Source of the DNA: Monarcha castaneiventris obscurior
Lineage: Eukaryota > Chordata > Aves > Passeriformes > Monarchidae
Direction of reading: 5' to 3'
DNA: 64,000 nucleotides
Assembly (NCBI GenBank): GCA_026261815.1
Contig: JAMPIT010000059.1
Coordinates: 21,066,001-21,130,000 of the forward strand
Below are positions 49,451 to 62,500 of the stretch, piece after piece. Made by a program: the position numbers and the translations under genes. The notes below the pieces were generated by a model. It was given only the letters and a program-made list of their open reading frames with translations. It had not been told where the DNA came from and did not search any database. Position 1 is the first letter of the stretch. Each line of letters starts with the position of its first letter.

Positions 49451-52400
49451 GTGTATAATTTGTCTTAATTCTCTTGAAAACTTCATTGCAAGCATGCATA
49501 TAAATCAGTGAAAATCTCAATAGCTGTTCATACTTTCTTCCAAGAGCATGCCTACTTTCAGATAAATTTATTCGTTTTGTAAATTCAATTTTAGCTGTCC
49601 AATGATTTTTTTCCTGAAGTTTTAATCTCTGAAAGCAGTGTAAAGAAGTCATTTATGAGTTAAAAAATAGTTTCATATCTGGTAGAATAAAATATTGTCT
49701 TTAGCAAATAAGTAATCAGACATCTAAACCTTATGTTTCACATATCTTAATGTTGGGATGAAGAGGAATGCCTCAGCTTCTGCACTCTTTTGCATCATAA
49801 CCCTAGAGTCTGTATCAATATCTACAAATTCTAGAAGCACACATTTTTTGCTTGAATATATGTAAGGAAAGTATGGCCACTGAGGGATTTTCATCACTAT
49901 TGTTAGTTATACTCTGAATAATAACTCATTCATGCATAGCACTCTCAGAAGGATAGTGGGGGTTTTTCATCAGAACTAGGGAAATGGAGAGGTGGGGTAC
50001 TAGCCATCACTTATAACTGGGGTATAAACCTTATTATTCACAAACACTGCATACTAATTTTAAAACAACCAAAAAAACCCCCACAGAACCAAAAAACCCC
50101 CCTTTTCTCTAATAAATAAAGAGCTTTGTTCTTGAGTAGTGCTTGTTAAAAATCAGTAAGAGTCATTCCTAAGCCTTATGCCCACTAATCAATGAATTTT
50201 CAGTCATCTCAGCTAAATTAATATTTTACAGATTTCCTACACTGAAGTCCATTAACTTGGGAGACATAGCTTGTCTAAGAGCTGAATGTTTGTTCAAATC
50301 ACTATTCTACCACTCCTGGAGGTGTTCACAAAGGATTATATTCCCAAGAGCACACACAAAAAACCCATGAGGAAGTCTATCTGAACAATTTCATATGCTA
50401 TCCTAAAGTGAAAGAGGGAATGTCCATGTTAGTCTACTACCACTCTCACTCTAAAACTTCATTAAAATATAAAAGGAGATTAGGATAGTCAGGATTTTTT
50501 TGATCACAAAACTGGAAAATATTTCAAAGGTAGTAGTCTTTCAATATGCTAATCAAAGAGGACAGGAGTAGAATAATATTCAAAATTATTTCTAAGCACA
50601 TTTAATATAGTCTTTTTTATCTGTGGGAGGGAACTTCTGGCTGCTTCTATAGAAGGATTGCATACATGTTCAAAAAAAGAAAACTTACAAATCTTTACTG
50701 TGTTCCTTGACATTTTAAATCAAATGTGCAGCAACTGAATGCTTACGAGATGCAATTAATCAACAGTGAATGTTCTCACATTTATGGATGGATTAAACAC
50801 TTTAAGGTCTAATTAGTTTATGCTTAAGCAACATGAAATTATAAATAGCAATCACGTTTCTTAATTTACCTCTCCTACAATTTTCATTCTACTTTCAGAA
50901 AAAAAATTGAACATTATTAAGTGTTAGTCAGAAACAGGATAAACACAACAGAATGTTATATAGGGAACGAAAATTTGAATACATTTGCCAAATGTACCGT
51001 GCAAACTTATTTCAGTAAAAACATTGGTACATCTCCAGGTTTTTAATAGCTTTTCCTCTGTGTGGGAAACAAATAAGATGGGGGAGAAAAAGGATGTAGC
51101 CCTTCATGTTGAAGACAGCAGAAACACAATGTAGCTTTCAATTTTTTTCTCCATTTCCATACTTAAAGAAAACCTTAGGAACAAATACCTTTAAACACTC
51201 CATCTCTACAGATGAATCATTTTACTACCAGCTAAAGAGGCTGAAAGAACAAGAATGTGAGAGATACCCTAAATCCATGAGAAAGTATTTGATGAAGTGC
51301 GATTTCTTCCCCTGACAGAGATAACTATCCTGTAGTCACTGAGACATTTTCCCTTGTTTAAAATTCTTTAACAGTATATGATAAAAAAGAACCAATATGA
51401 GATATTATAACAATAAGATCTAGAGAGAAAACACTGTTCCCTTCCTGTGCTTTGCTTTCTCACTTTTAATAACACCAAGATTTAGAAGAAAAGGGAAAAT
51501 ATTCTGCTTTGCAAATAACTATGAAAGATAGGAAAAGTATTCGTTCAGTGCCTTAATCTTGAGTTAAGTGGAAGAGGTTAAGGGACATTGACTGGTTTGT
51601 CCAGTCAGTTTATCTCAGTTTTCAGTTTCCTTTAAAGAAAAATTCTATTGACACCTTTTCCGCTTCATCTGACACTTCTTTTGTTTGTGGAGGCAATTAC
51701 CAACTGCAAAGCAGCCATGTAATGAGATAATATTCACTGATATAAGCTTCGGGTGTCTTCAAATGGGAAGTGATGTTTGATTTCACAAATATGCAGCTGG
51801 TGTCTGAGATTCTTTTGGTAGATACTGTGCTCCTCTCAAAGATGGGTAAACCACTACACACTTGACTTCCAAAAGTTCTGGTACATGCACTTCTCAGAGA
51901 CTTAAAACTGGGAACAGTAGTTGAAAAAAACACAGCAGAGGATGCAGGGGAAATAGAATTGTGAAGGAAATAGTAAATGAGCAGGAGAAGTAATAGAAGA
52001 AGGATCGATGTGCTTATGTTCTCTCTGGTATAGCCAGTTTCCACAGTTAAATTAGCATGAAGGAAATGGAGGACACAGTTGAAATTTGGAAAGTTCGCTG
52101 GAAACCAATTAGATCTCAAGAAGCAGTTTGTTTAAACTCTTTTACTCCTTAAAGTTCACAGATAAGAAAGAGAGTCAGCTTCTACAGATAACAAATGCTG
52201 AATCCAGTGACGGATGATTCCAATTTGCATTTGGACAATTCTCCACTCCCTGCTATGAAATATTTACAAAAACACTGATTTCCCAAGCTAAAGGCAAAAA
52301 AAATTTAGTATAGCTACAGCTTGTAGATAGCATTAGAGGGATATTTTCATATTCTAATGTTATAAAGCATTACACTATACGGAAACAGTGATAAGAAGCA

Positions 52401-54817
52401 CCTCACAGCTGAGGCTCAGCAACTACAGCAAATTTTTTTCATTAACCCATGGAAGCAAAGCATGTGAGAGACATTAGAGACAAAGTAAGAGACTTCTGAC
52501 ATAGCAGAGATTGTCTTTCCAATGTATTCATTAGCAGTCACCCTCCCATATCTTTTTTTTTTGACTTCACTTCCCATATTCCATAAAGTTAAGACCAAAA
52601 TTAGAGAATGCATAACATGAGAATATGGAAAACTCTATCAGTATATAGGCTGTCAAAGAAAAGAGATTCTCAGGACACTTAACAGAAGGTGCAAAGCCAA
52701 CAGAAGCAGAATCAACATTCCTGGAAAACAATTATATTCATACACAAAACAAACTGTGACTGCCCACTGTCAACTACCTAGGTAAAGGGAATTACTCCTT
52801 GTCATCTATCAAAAAAAAAAAAAATCTGATATCTATTATCTAGTTTGATATCTATCTATTTGATCCTGCTTAAAATCACTAAATAATCTAAAATTCAAAT
52901 ATTACATTATTAGCTGTCTGATATTTCCCTCTATGTTATTTTATTTCTTTAATGATGTCTAGTGAGCTTTAAAGACCCTGATTTTTCCCTTTCCAACTGA
53001 AAGATTAAACTTGCCTAACTTGGAAAAAAACTGCAAAAGCCCAGTGCACCATAGCCATTTGCTTACTTGAACAGTATTTAATTGGTTGATGGAAATGGAA
53101 AATGAAACTTGGGAAACTCAGAAAATTCAACCTCTCAGAATGAAAACACAAAGGTATCATCAATGGAAATGCACTTGCATTCCAGCCTAACAGTTAGCAC
53201 ACGATCCATAGATGGCAGTCTGACTGTTCCCTGGGAACCATTATTCAACTCTCCACTCCTGAAAAAATTTTGAAACAAGAATATAACAACACTCACTCCT
53301 AATGGTGGCCCTCTGACACCATAGTTTAGTTTTGACATACCTCATTCCTACACACACTTTCACATCCTATTCTGCAGTGGAAAACAGCATATAAAAATTG
53401 GGAATTTCTATCATACACTGGCTACTTATTCTAGTCTCCCTGCCTCCATGATGTGAAAACAATTTAAAATTACCTAATTTATTACCTTTGGCCAAGTCAA
53501 AATACAGAAGCCTGTGCATAAATGGAATTTTTCACATTCAGTTCCAAGAATCCTTTCCTAAACATCAAGTCGATATTTTCTGGATCATCTGTGGCAACTT
53601 TAAGGAGGGACACAGATACAGAAGTAATACTAAATACTTACAGATATCCTGGTTGTAGTGGAGGAAAGAGTTAGGGGTCTGCCTACTCACATGTACCCTC
53701 TGGATACAAGGAAAGCAGGTGGCATTACCCTGGAAAATATGCATAAATCATCAGGAAATACCTTGGAGGGGAAAGTGCTGCCCACAGATGCATAACTTAG
53801 CTTCTGTTCACAAAGGATTCATCATGGAGTAGGGCAATTTGCACAGAATATTTCCACGTAGGCTATTCTGTGAAGGATTTAGTTATGCTGGTCCACAAAT
53901 GCAGAAGTGCACTCAGAGTAAGCTGCTAAATGTGCAAGAGTGTTTTGCCATGAAAGAAATATTCTTTCATGCTCCAAGAGTTGCTTGTGGGGGACATTAC
54001 AGCTAAAATCAGTGCAATTCCCTTATGCTAGCTGAATGCACTCCTATAATAGGCAAACATTTACTTGAACCACTAGATAGGTGTGTACAGTAGCAGAATG
54101 TGGCAATGAGCACTTTCAGCAAAATGCAGAAACTAGAGATCAATATACCTGCAAAATTACTGCAGCATGCCATCTTATATTGCTAAGGACACTTTCATGG
54201 TTCAAAGAACTGTTCTTTTTCTCTCTTGAGCGCTGGTATTCCTTAGAAAACTTGGCTTAGCTGGCTGTTCAACCGTGGCCTATTAATACAAAGTGTGGTA
54301 AGTCCCTTCACTTCTCTGTCAGTCAGAATCTCCCTTGTAAAATGAGAATAGTTTTGATTTACTTCCAGAGTTTTAAAGGAGTAACTATTATCAGGAATGC
54401 TCAGATGTTTTGGTACCATAAGAGGATCTATATCCACTGGGTATTTCATGTGAATTTGTAATAAAGTCTGCAACTAAATAGCAAAAGTTGCCTAGAGTCC
54501 TTTTGTGTAGGAAATTATTGATATACAAGTTCTTCAACTCACAACAGTAATCTTCAACATATAAGAGAGAATCTGTCACAGCCCACTATAAGCTAACACT
54601 GCAGAAAGAAACTTGACTTTGCCCTCAGTTTGTTTACATTGCGGAGAAGTGTTGAACTGGTTCAAGTGACCATAAAGCTGGTTTAGTTACATACTATTCT
54701 CTGATTCCATCATACTCATTATAATGAATTATTTACCAAACCTTTCTATTTTGATAATTTTATGGTTTTAATTTTGTATTACAGGAAAGAGAAAAATTCA
54801 TAATGAACATCTCAGCC
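49451..54817. other. Unassigned AT-rich DNA
   Basis: No gene supported. The longest frame outside known repeats in the window is here (140 codons, minus strand, 51697-52119). It contains a run of eight leucines made by a simple agaagtaata-type stretch and matches nothing I recognise, so I treat it as chance. An A/C-rich tract is at 50061-50102 and an A-run near 52810. Confidence 0.45.
50061..50102. repeat. A/C-rich low-complexity tract
   Basis: Short A-runs alternating with C-runs of 2-6 bases. On the minus strand it shows two long G-runs. Confidence 0.85.
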
Positions 54818-54892
54818 ACTGCAGGAGGAGTGGGAACTAGGTGATCTTCAAGGTTCATTCCAACCTCTTAGTATTCTATGATTCTGTGACTC
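54818..54892 (+). mobile_element. CR1 LINE, extreme 3' end
   Basis: The terminal CR1 signature only: ggaactaggtgatcttcaag, then ttcattccaacctc, then tattctatgattctgtgac with the ATTCTATG-type octamer end. The copy is about 75 bp long. Confidence 0.85.
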
Positions 54893-55285
54893 ACTGCTTT
54901 ATTTAGGAGATTGTTTTCTGCTTTGACACATTAATAAAATTGGAGTGAGGGATGAACCAGACTCATTTTTGAGTCTATTTAACAATTAATATTTGTCTTT
55001 CTTAATGGCCTCTCCATGTATCAATAACAATGTCAAGCATGCTGTACATACCACGCAAATCAATTTATTTGAGAGTCAGGTCACAAAATCTCAGGGAGAC
55101 ATGAGTTGAGGGTGGTACAGGACTGTAGAAGCCAGAGACCCTCTGCATTGAAACAGCACATACAGCATACAGTTTGGAGCCTTACTACTTCTTTGCTTTC
55201 AAAGCTGGAGAAAGGTGGGGAAATTTACATCAGCTACAGGAAATATTCATCTAGTATCCTCCATCCATTAATGAAACCCTAACAT

Positions 55286-55356
55286 CCCCCCGCCCCCCAA
55301 AAAAAAAAAAACCAAACAAAAAAACCACCATAAACCAAACAAAAAATAATAAACCC
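55286..55356. repeat. C-run plus A/C-rich tract
   Basis: Starts with C-runs of 6 and 6 split by G, then 12 A, then AACC/AAAC-type units. On the minus strand the first part is a G-run pair. Confidence 0.9.
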
Positions 55357-55924
55357 AGAAGTGCACATCTAGATTCCAGTCACCTTCTTACCTTTTTCTA
55401 TTTTCTACAGATGAATAAATATTCCTCAAAATAATCTTAAGTTGCGCTGAAGATACTCTTCAGATTATTCCTTCTGTTATGAATACAAATTTTAAAAGCA
55501 CAAAGGTCATCAACGATGAGCTCCAGTTTAAAGTTGAATAATGATACCGTGAGGATGCAGCAATCTGTAGCAACCTTGGCCATAGTGAGCATGAAGAATT
55601 GATATGAAGATCCCAAGGGCAAAGAAGATATAAAGAAGCAGATCCTAGACCTCAGGCATCAAGGAAACAGCCTGAGGCTTGTTCAGGGAGCAGGCAAGTG
55701 GGATCAAACAGGAACAGCTCTGAAGAGCAAAGAAGACAAGGGAACCTGGAATGTCTTAAGTGCAGCATTCTCCCAAAGTTCCAAAATAGCCCGTCCAGCT
55801 TCAGGAAAATATATCCAGTTTGTTATTATGCCCCGTCTGGACCTACTGCTTTAAATTCATGAATTTAGTCTCACAGTTTTGCTGAAAATGCACTACAATA
55901 GAGAGTTTAGATTGTTTCTTTCAA

Positions 55925-56140
55925 TATGTGCCTCTGTAGCCATCTCTTCTCCAAGCTGAGCAATGCTTTGGCCCCCCACTAAATTGCAGGTTGCTTCAGT
56001 TTATTAAAATTTTTCTTCTTTTGGGGTGCCTGAAACCAGATACAATATTCCAGAAACACTTTAAAAAGTGCTAAAAAGTGCATTAATACTTCCTCCAACA
56101 TACTATATGTGTTACTGTCAATACAGCTCAGAAGTTAAGG
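55925..56140 (-). mobile_element. Old, strongly diverged CR1 fragment, minus strand
   Basis: Reversed CR1 landmarks survive in order: catctcttctccaagctgag, then ggggtgcctgaaaccagata, then caatattccagaaac, then aatacttcctccaacatact, then tcaatacagctcagaag. The middle is badly decayed. This is clearly older than the copies at 43.2 and 48.7 kb. Ends are approximate. Confidence 0.55.
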
Positions 56141-57516
56141 TACTGTGTTTTGGGGTTTTTGTTTGTGTTTCAAGTGAATTATTGGCTCATACAGTATCAG
56201 TGAAATAATGCATTCCATCTTTCAGGGAATGTTTATTATGTTTGCTAGAAATAGCAGCCCCAGAGGACTGTAATACTATCAAAGGACTATTAGAATTCAA
56301 AATTATCTGAAGCTTGAAACAGATTATGCAAAATTAAATGGAATTGATTTGTTTTTTAGGATGAAAATGAGACTTTTGTCACATGCTAGAAGTAGTATCG
56401 ATAACAGGAACAAAAAACATAGATCTTTCAGAGATGCTGAAACATATGAATCAGCAGGGGATACTGCCTCCTAATTAAAATTAGCTCATATATTAAGTCA
56501 TAAACAGGAGGCAGCTACATCCTCCTGAGTTAAAGCAAAAAGCCACTTTCAGCACTGAGCAAATGACATAAGGAAAACAAGGTGGGAGTATTGCAAATGG
56601 AAGTGAGGGAAAAGTTAATATATTTAAACAGAACAGTCAAGTTTGCTAATACAGAGGGGAGAAAAGAAAAAGAATGCAGGTATTCCAGGGGTCACCAACT
56701 TCAGCTAACACTGAAAAAGAAAATAGATAACATATCAGATATATAAATAAGAATATGGATAGCAGATGTTGAAAATTCCAGTGTTCTCACTGAGACTAGA
56801 ACATTTCAGAATAATTGGCTGCAAATATTCCGGAATTTCTACTCTTGTTGAGAAGGCCCAACAAACATCTGTTAGAACCAAGGACTTACGAAATGAAAAA
56901 AGAAAAAACCCTGAAACATAAAAAAAAAAAAAAAAAAATAAAAACCAGAACAATCAGATGAGCTTTTGAAGCTGAAACTCCTTTCATCCCTCTCCTTCTT
57001 CTGAAAGGAATTAAAGATATATCAGCTAATTTCTTGAACAAGAAAAGGCTGCATTTCCACTGAATCTACATCCCATCTAAATCCTCCTTGTTCCAGGTTT
57101 GATTTTCTGGTTTGACCTTTGACCTACCTCGTCAGTATGGACTTGTTGGGTGCTTGCTTGAAACAGATTTATCATGCTTTAGCCTGCTCTCCATAAAACT
57201 TCCGACATATCTTCCTTCCACATACTACCTGCTTAAGTCTCTAAAAAAAAACTGTGAGAAATAGGTCTCACAAAAAAACTATGGGAAAGCAAAGACAGTT
57301 TCTAGATCAATTTCTACTTTTTGTTTGTCCTAAGAATTTAGAAGATGTTAGGAACCTTGGACTTTCCCCTTTTAACAGAAGACATGTACCTACCCAGTAA
57401 TTTTAGGACTTACCCACACAGGAATTTAGGAGCAGGTGAACAGAGTGTAAATTAGTTCACTGTTGCTCCCAAGAACCCACTGCACACGCTTTTGGTGGTT
57501 TTGCCTGCCTCATGCC

Positions 57517-57524
57517 TATAAAAA
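57517..57524 (+). promoter_or_regulatory. TATA-like box in a possible old LTR
   Basis: TATAAAAA is followed by C-rich tacccctcccagcatgg and a ttcacagacaactg stretch about 25-35 bp downstream. The surroundings (57400-57660) have mixed composition and could be a decayed LTR promoter region. No LTR ends are visible. Confidence 0.25.
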
Positions 57525-59091
57525 TACCCCTCCCAGCATGGTGTTCACAGACAACTGTTTTGTTCTGTCCATGAAACACCGCAATCTGCTTTTGTTATTC
57601 ATGCTCCAATGTTTCCTGTAATTAAGCCAGCTCGTTCCAAACTAGATTGAATATCCCAGCATTACATTGCAGTCTGAGTTGTAAATAAGGTCTTAGAGAG
57701 TTCAGTTATCTATGAAAATTTTGTGTGCACTTTTTGCCTTCAAGAAATAGTTGAGGGCACAGGAAGCTGGTGCATGGTAGCCGGAACACAGTACATTTGC
57801 ACTATCTATGTAGGGTCCCAAGGATACCCTGACTCATATGGATGAGTCCTTAATAAGGATAATAGCATTGTCCTTGGGCTTTCTGCTGGTCACTGTGCCT
57901 ATCTACATCCTCCCTGCTGTTTTATTCCCTAAAGCAGTTCCACTAGCCTCAGAATAAAACCAAATTTTTTTGCATTTTACCCCATCCATTGAATGGATTA
58001 TTTTTTCTCCTGACATGAACTGTAATATTGGACCAACTTTTTGAAGCCTATCCTCTGAATTTTGTTTATAAGTCTAACTGTAAGAGGGGACAATATTACC
58101 ATTCAAGCCGTTAAACAATTCTACTCAAGGATCCAGGTTAACTCTTACAGTACCATATTTAATATAAATAGACTTAAAATTAGTAAAAGACTGATCTTTT
58201 ATTTTATGCATTCTCTTCGTCTTATTTTTATGTGATTGTGTTTGTGCTATTCATATAATTCTGAAGACTATTTATTTGCGCTCATTACCAGAGATCAAAC
58301 AAAATAACTGTAATATTGGACTGGAAGAAATTTTTTAAAAAAGCTCTAAAGAATTAGAAGAAGCAGAATCTCTTGGTGAAAATAAAATTTTCATCCATCT
58401 TCTAGGGAATCACTGCACAGTGGCTTATACTATGTTTATAGAAATAGAAGAATGAACCCTCATCATACAGATATATATTTTTATATTGCAAAGAGGTCAG
58501 GTTAAATTCTGGTGAAAGCATCAGATACACCAGTTTGTGCAATAGAACAGTTCTTAGTTCTGTGACATTAACATTAAATGAAAAAGTTGTCTGGCATATG
58601 CAAACTCCATCCTTCATTATCTGAAAAAATTTCAAAGCCATTTGATTTACAAATGTGTTAACTAAATGAGTTAATATATTACAACAATGCAAATACATTT
58701 TTGCACTTGTAAGAGCTAAAGTCATAGCACACAAAAAGATATCTTCCCTTGTCAAACATTATGCATTAAACAAATTATATTAAATGTTCCCAGAATCAAA
58801 ATTATTTATATGGCATTGAGACACAAAGTTCCATAACCATGAGTTATTGAATTCAATATTGTTCTCCAATTGATATAGGAGAGAATTAGCCTCCTTGTAC
58901 AAGTCAGGAATTGTCATTCTGTAGCTACAGAAGATCAAACTCAATGGTAATAACTTTACCCTTTTGGTGTAACCTTCTGTAAGTCTATCAATAAATTTTC
59001 ATGCTGATCTGATTCTGAAATCTTTGCTTTCAGTATAGCCACAGTATATATTATTTTAGAAATTCTTCATCTGCTATTGGAGTTATTATCA

Positions 59092-59230
59092 GATCACAGA
59101 TCCCAGAATATTCTGAGTTGAAAGGGACCAACAGGGATCATTAAGTTCAACCCTTAAGTCAATGGCCCATACAGGATTGAAACCACAACCTTGGTGTTAT
59201 CAGCACCATGCTCTGACCAGCTGAGCTTAT
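59092..59230 (-). mobile_element. tRNA-Ile-derived SINE with CR1-type tail (TguSINE1-like)
   Basis: Read on the minus strand, the head (59229 down to about 59162) is a tRNA-Ile-like sequence. It has an A box (taagctcagctggt), an anticodon arm with perfect 5-bp stem TGGTG/CACCA and loop CTGATAA (anticodon GAT, complement at 59199-59201), and a B box ggtttcaatcc (59174-59184), ending in gtatgggcca. The tail (59150 down to about 59100) is CR1 3' end: ggtccctttcaactcagaatattctg. This head-plus-tail design is that of the passerine family TguSINE1, moved by CR1 reverse transcriptase. The 5' acceptor-stem part is lost, so it is not a working tRNA gene. Confidence 0.82.
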
Positions 59231-59281
59231 CTCAGAGTCTGATGTTAGGTTCCAGACCTTTATATTCTGCTCTGAATTTGT

Positions 59282-59342
59282 GGGGGTTTTAAGTCTGGGG
59301 GTTTTTTGGGGTTTTGGGCTGTTTTATTATCTTTTTTTTTTT
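59282..59342 (+). repeat. G/T-rich tract with G-quadruplex potential, then T-run
   Basis: Four G-runs (59282-59286, 59297-59301, 59308-59311, 59316-59318) are separated by loops of 10, 6 and 4 bases made mostly of T. The pattern suits an intramolecular G-quadruplex in the plus strand. A run of T follows at about 59332-59343. Confidence 0.75.
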
Positions 59343-59509
59343 TAAATTTTAAAAGTTCTAAATAAAACTTTCTGAGAAGTGTGTTTCATATTTTATCACT
59401 AAATCTCAAGACAGATTCAGAAATTTAAGCAGTGTCTTCAAAGTACAAATGCAAAGTACATTTTCAAAGTGTTTTCTAAGACTTAATGTATACACCTTGT
59501 AAGAGTTGT

Positions 59510-59550
59510 ACTCATACAGGTACATGTGCTCATGTACCTGCTGTATGAGT
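59510..59550. repeat. Imperfect inverted repeat, 17 bp paired, 3-nt bulge
   Basis: Left arm actcatacaggtacatg (59510-59526), loop tgct, right arm catgtacctgctgtatgagt (59531-59550). All 17 left-arm bases pair; the right arm has three extra bases (ctg), giving one bulge. It sits 280 bp from the SINE. It is short for a microRNA precursor. Confidence 0.85.
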
Positions 59551-62500
59551 TGACCTTGGCTGGATGTCAGGGGGCAATCAATCTCCTCTATCACTCCCCT
59601 TCTCAGGGAGACAGGAGACAGAAACTATGATGACAAACCTTGATTGTTCTAGATAAAGAAGTGAAGAAAATAAAGGCAAGAAAAAGGGCTAAAGAAACTG
59701 CCTTAAGGGACAAACAAACATTAGACTGAAGAACTGCTGATTCTTTGTCTGTATCAGCTAATTCTTCTCACAGCTGATATATAATACTGCAGTAGCTCTC
59801 AAGTGTGGAAGCTGATTATTATTTCACTACAGATTTTCAGTAACCTGTACTGTATCATAGAGTGATTGCGCAGCCTGACACTATTTGTTCACTCTAACAA
59901 CTGGTTCTTTAATTCCAACAAGAGGCGACAAGTGTAGCACTAAGGACAAAGCTGGAAGGGTTGAGGAAAATTAACTTCACAGTTGTCATTGCCTCAAACT
60001 CCTTGCTGGAGGCTTGAATAGGACACCCTGGAGAGGATTTATTCAGATGTTGTGAAATAGTGTCCTCTTCTTCTCTAAAACAAAGATCTTGGCTGGATAT
60101 TTTATATAACAATAATTCTGATTTAATATTTCACTCCATTGTGGTTTATCCCTAGCATAATAAGATAAAATCAAAAATATGGCTTTATTGAGAGTTCTCC
60201 AATTTGTGGCCGGGTGAGGATTTTAACCAGCTCAGGTGAGAAATAGAACAGGACCTGCTCTGTGACAGTTGTCTCCGTCCATTCCCGCTGGGAGGAAGAG
60301 GTCTCAGGCAAGTGATATTCTGGGTAGGAGGACTAAACTAGCATGAGGAATAGCTCATTTGGTTTCCAGAGTAGAAGAGTCAGCAGAAATTTAACAATAG
60401 TTAACATAATGACATCCCACACTGAATATCTTTAGTTCTCATTAACAGGGCATGAACATTTGAGAGCAATGTAACATTATTGTAGTTACACTGTATCATC
60501 CTGTATCTGCATGTGTTGTGAAAGTGAGATTTATTATCTTCTACTAAGTAAGGATATTTTGAAAATCTGTCTTGCTTCCATAAATTTAAAATTTTACAAT
60601 GCTTAAAATGTTCCATTCCTATATTTTTTCTTATTAAAGAAAACTCAAAAAACAAGGTATCAGACCTCCCACTTCTCTGCATGTGAATATCTAATTATGA
60701 AGGGTTTCTCTTTCTGCTCAGTCAACTTTTTTTCTGCAGAATATGAGCAAGAACATTGTGCCCATACATTTCTGTTTTAGAACCAGGTAATTAAATTAAT
60801 TAATTTATGTGCTTAATTAAAAGACAGCCATGTGTTTTGATCTGCCTGAGGGTAGAGTGGAGCTCTGAAATCACTGGCGCAGTGTAAAGTTTTGCTGTAT
60901 TATGAAACAGGAGATACAGAGGTTTAAGAGCAGCTCATTTTCACTCTTGCTGCTTCCATGTTTTATAAATGGGAAGAAGGGGTCTGTCTTTAAAAGACAA
61001 AGATGATGTCTAGTTCTAGGAGGAAGCAATGAGATAGAGACTTACAAACAGTGCATGAATATTTTTTTCTGACCTCAGGACTGGATGCTCCTCTCTTCAG
61101 CATTTCTTTTTTCAATGCAGCGAGTTTCCTTAGATACTTGTTGCTTTTGCCTTATTGACAAAGATCTTTTAGGAAAATTCATGGCTGCAAGGTTCAGTTT
61201 GGGATAGAGGGACAGTAACATTCAGTGCAATAAGCATCAACACTATTTTACTATGTCCATATTGATAAATTAAACACTGCCAGGATAAACACAAATATTT
61301 AAAATTTTCAGTTATTTTTATGTGTATGTATATGTGTATGTATACGTTCAAAGTGTTTCAACAGTCCCTGTTATGATTTCACCCTGAACAAGCTAGGACT
61401 CTCTCAAACCATTTCTGGTTGTGCCTCAAGAGCTGTCACAGATAGGGACCATTCCCAACAGAGAGCCTGGCAGCATGGATGACAGCCATTCCATGCCAGA
61501 TGGCACCAGCACTGGATAACAATCCTGAGTATGGTCAGTTTAGCATTATAGACATGGAGACAATGATTTGAGCCCTGGCCATTTAAACAGTTGCAAATGG
61601 GAAAACGAGAAGAGCAACGTTATGGAAATGGCTAAAATCAAAACACTGCAGCTGGTGTGAATGAAACTTACTTGAGGTGCTTTTGCCTTGTGTGTAAGGA
61701 ATCAAGAGTTTTGCCATAACACGGCTTTTTTTTCTTTCAGAAAGAAAGAGAACTTCTTCTTAATGTTTTCCAAATTAATGAATCAGTCTTAATACAAATG
61801 ACCACTGTTGAAACAAGTCCTCTTCAACATTAAAATGGGTAAAACAGCCACCAATGCAGAGAGAATAAAACTCCCTGTCAGTCATTTGAACTTTGCAGGG
61901 AAGGTGCATGAGAACAATATGTCTATCTCCACCAATGACTATTATGATGACCCATTTCACCCATACACTGGACAATTTAAAATCCAGGACTTTTTCTGGA
62001 TTTATTGTCTCAAAAAGTAAAAGGAATAAAAATAAAATAATCAATTTTGTAATATTTTAGTGGCCACCTAAAAATGTGAAATTCTAGGGTAGTTTAGGCC
62101 CTTTTTACATTACTATATCACATTTTCATCAAGTCTAACAGTATTCTGATTGCCATAAGAAAACAATGTAATGAAAACAGGAATGGCTTAACCCACCTCC
62201 CATGAATTTTAATGATAATGGAGGTAGTCATGTCTGTACTTTTACATTCGCAGCTGTTGGTATCATAACTGGAATCAGTGCTCCAGTCCTCCTTCAAATT
62301 AAATTAGTAATATGCAGTTTAAAATGAATGTAACATTTAGCAGGTACACTTGAGTTCTAAAGAATATTGTAAGGCAGATCTCAGTAGTGTCTGTGATAAT
62401 AAGGAGGTAATATGGATGAATTTCATCTTTTATTCTAATCAAACTCTTTCAGCCACTGCTTCATTATCATGCAAAACCTTTCCAGGTGATATGTCCCAGA

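Larger units (their letters stand above)
54893..59091. other. Unassigned AT-rich DNA with small repeats
   Basis: No gene seen. It holds the A/C tract at 55286-55356, an old CR1 remnant at 55925-56140, an A-run near 56920-56941 and a TATA-like site at 57517 (each listed). The minus-strand frame of 117 codons at 58402-58755 has no recognisable motif. Confidence 0.45.

Noticed and set aside
49095..49652. 185-codon open frame on the minus strand
   Set aside because: It is antisense to a CR1 3' end and runs into AT-rich flank.
51697..52119. 140-codon minus-strand frame with a leucine run
   Set aside because: The leucine run comes from a simple repeat-like stretch, there is no family resemblance and no conserved start context. 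It may deserve a comparison but I cannot support it as a gene.
58402..58755. 117-codon minus-strand frame
   Set aside because: AT-rich, no motif, no sign of splice sites or codon bias; probably chance.
59160..59232. Functional tRNA-Ile gene
   Set aside because: The acceptor stem's 5' half is missing, the D-arm start is altered, and a CR1 tail is fused to the 3' side. It is a SINE.
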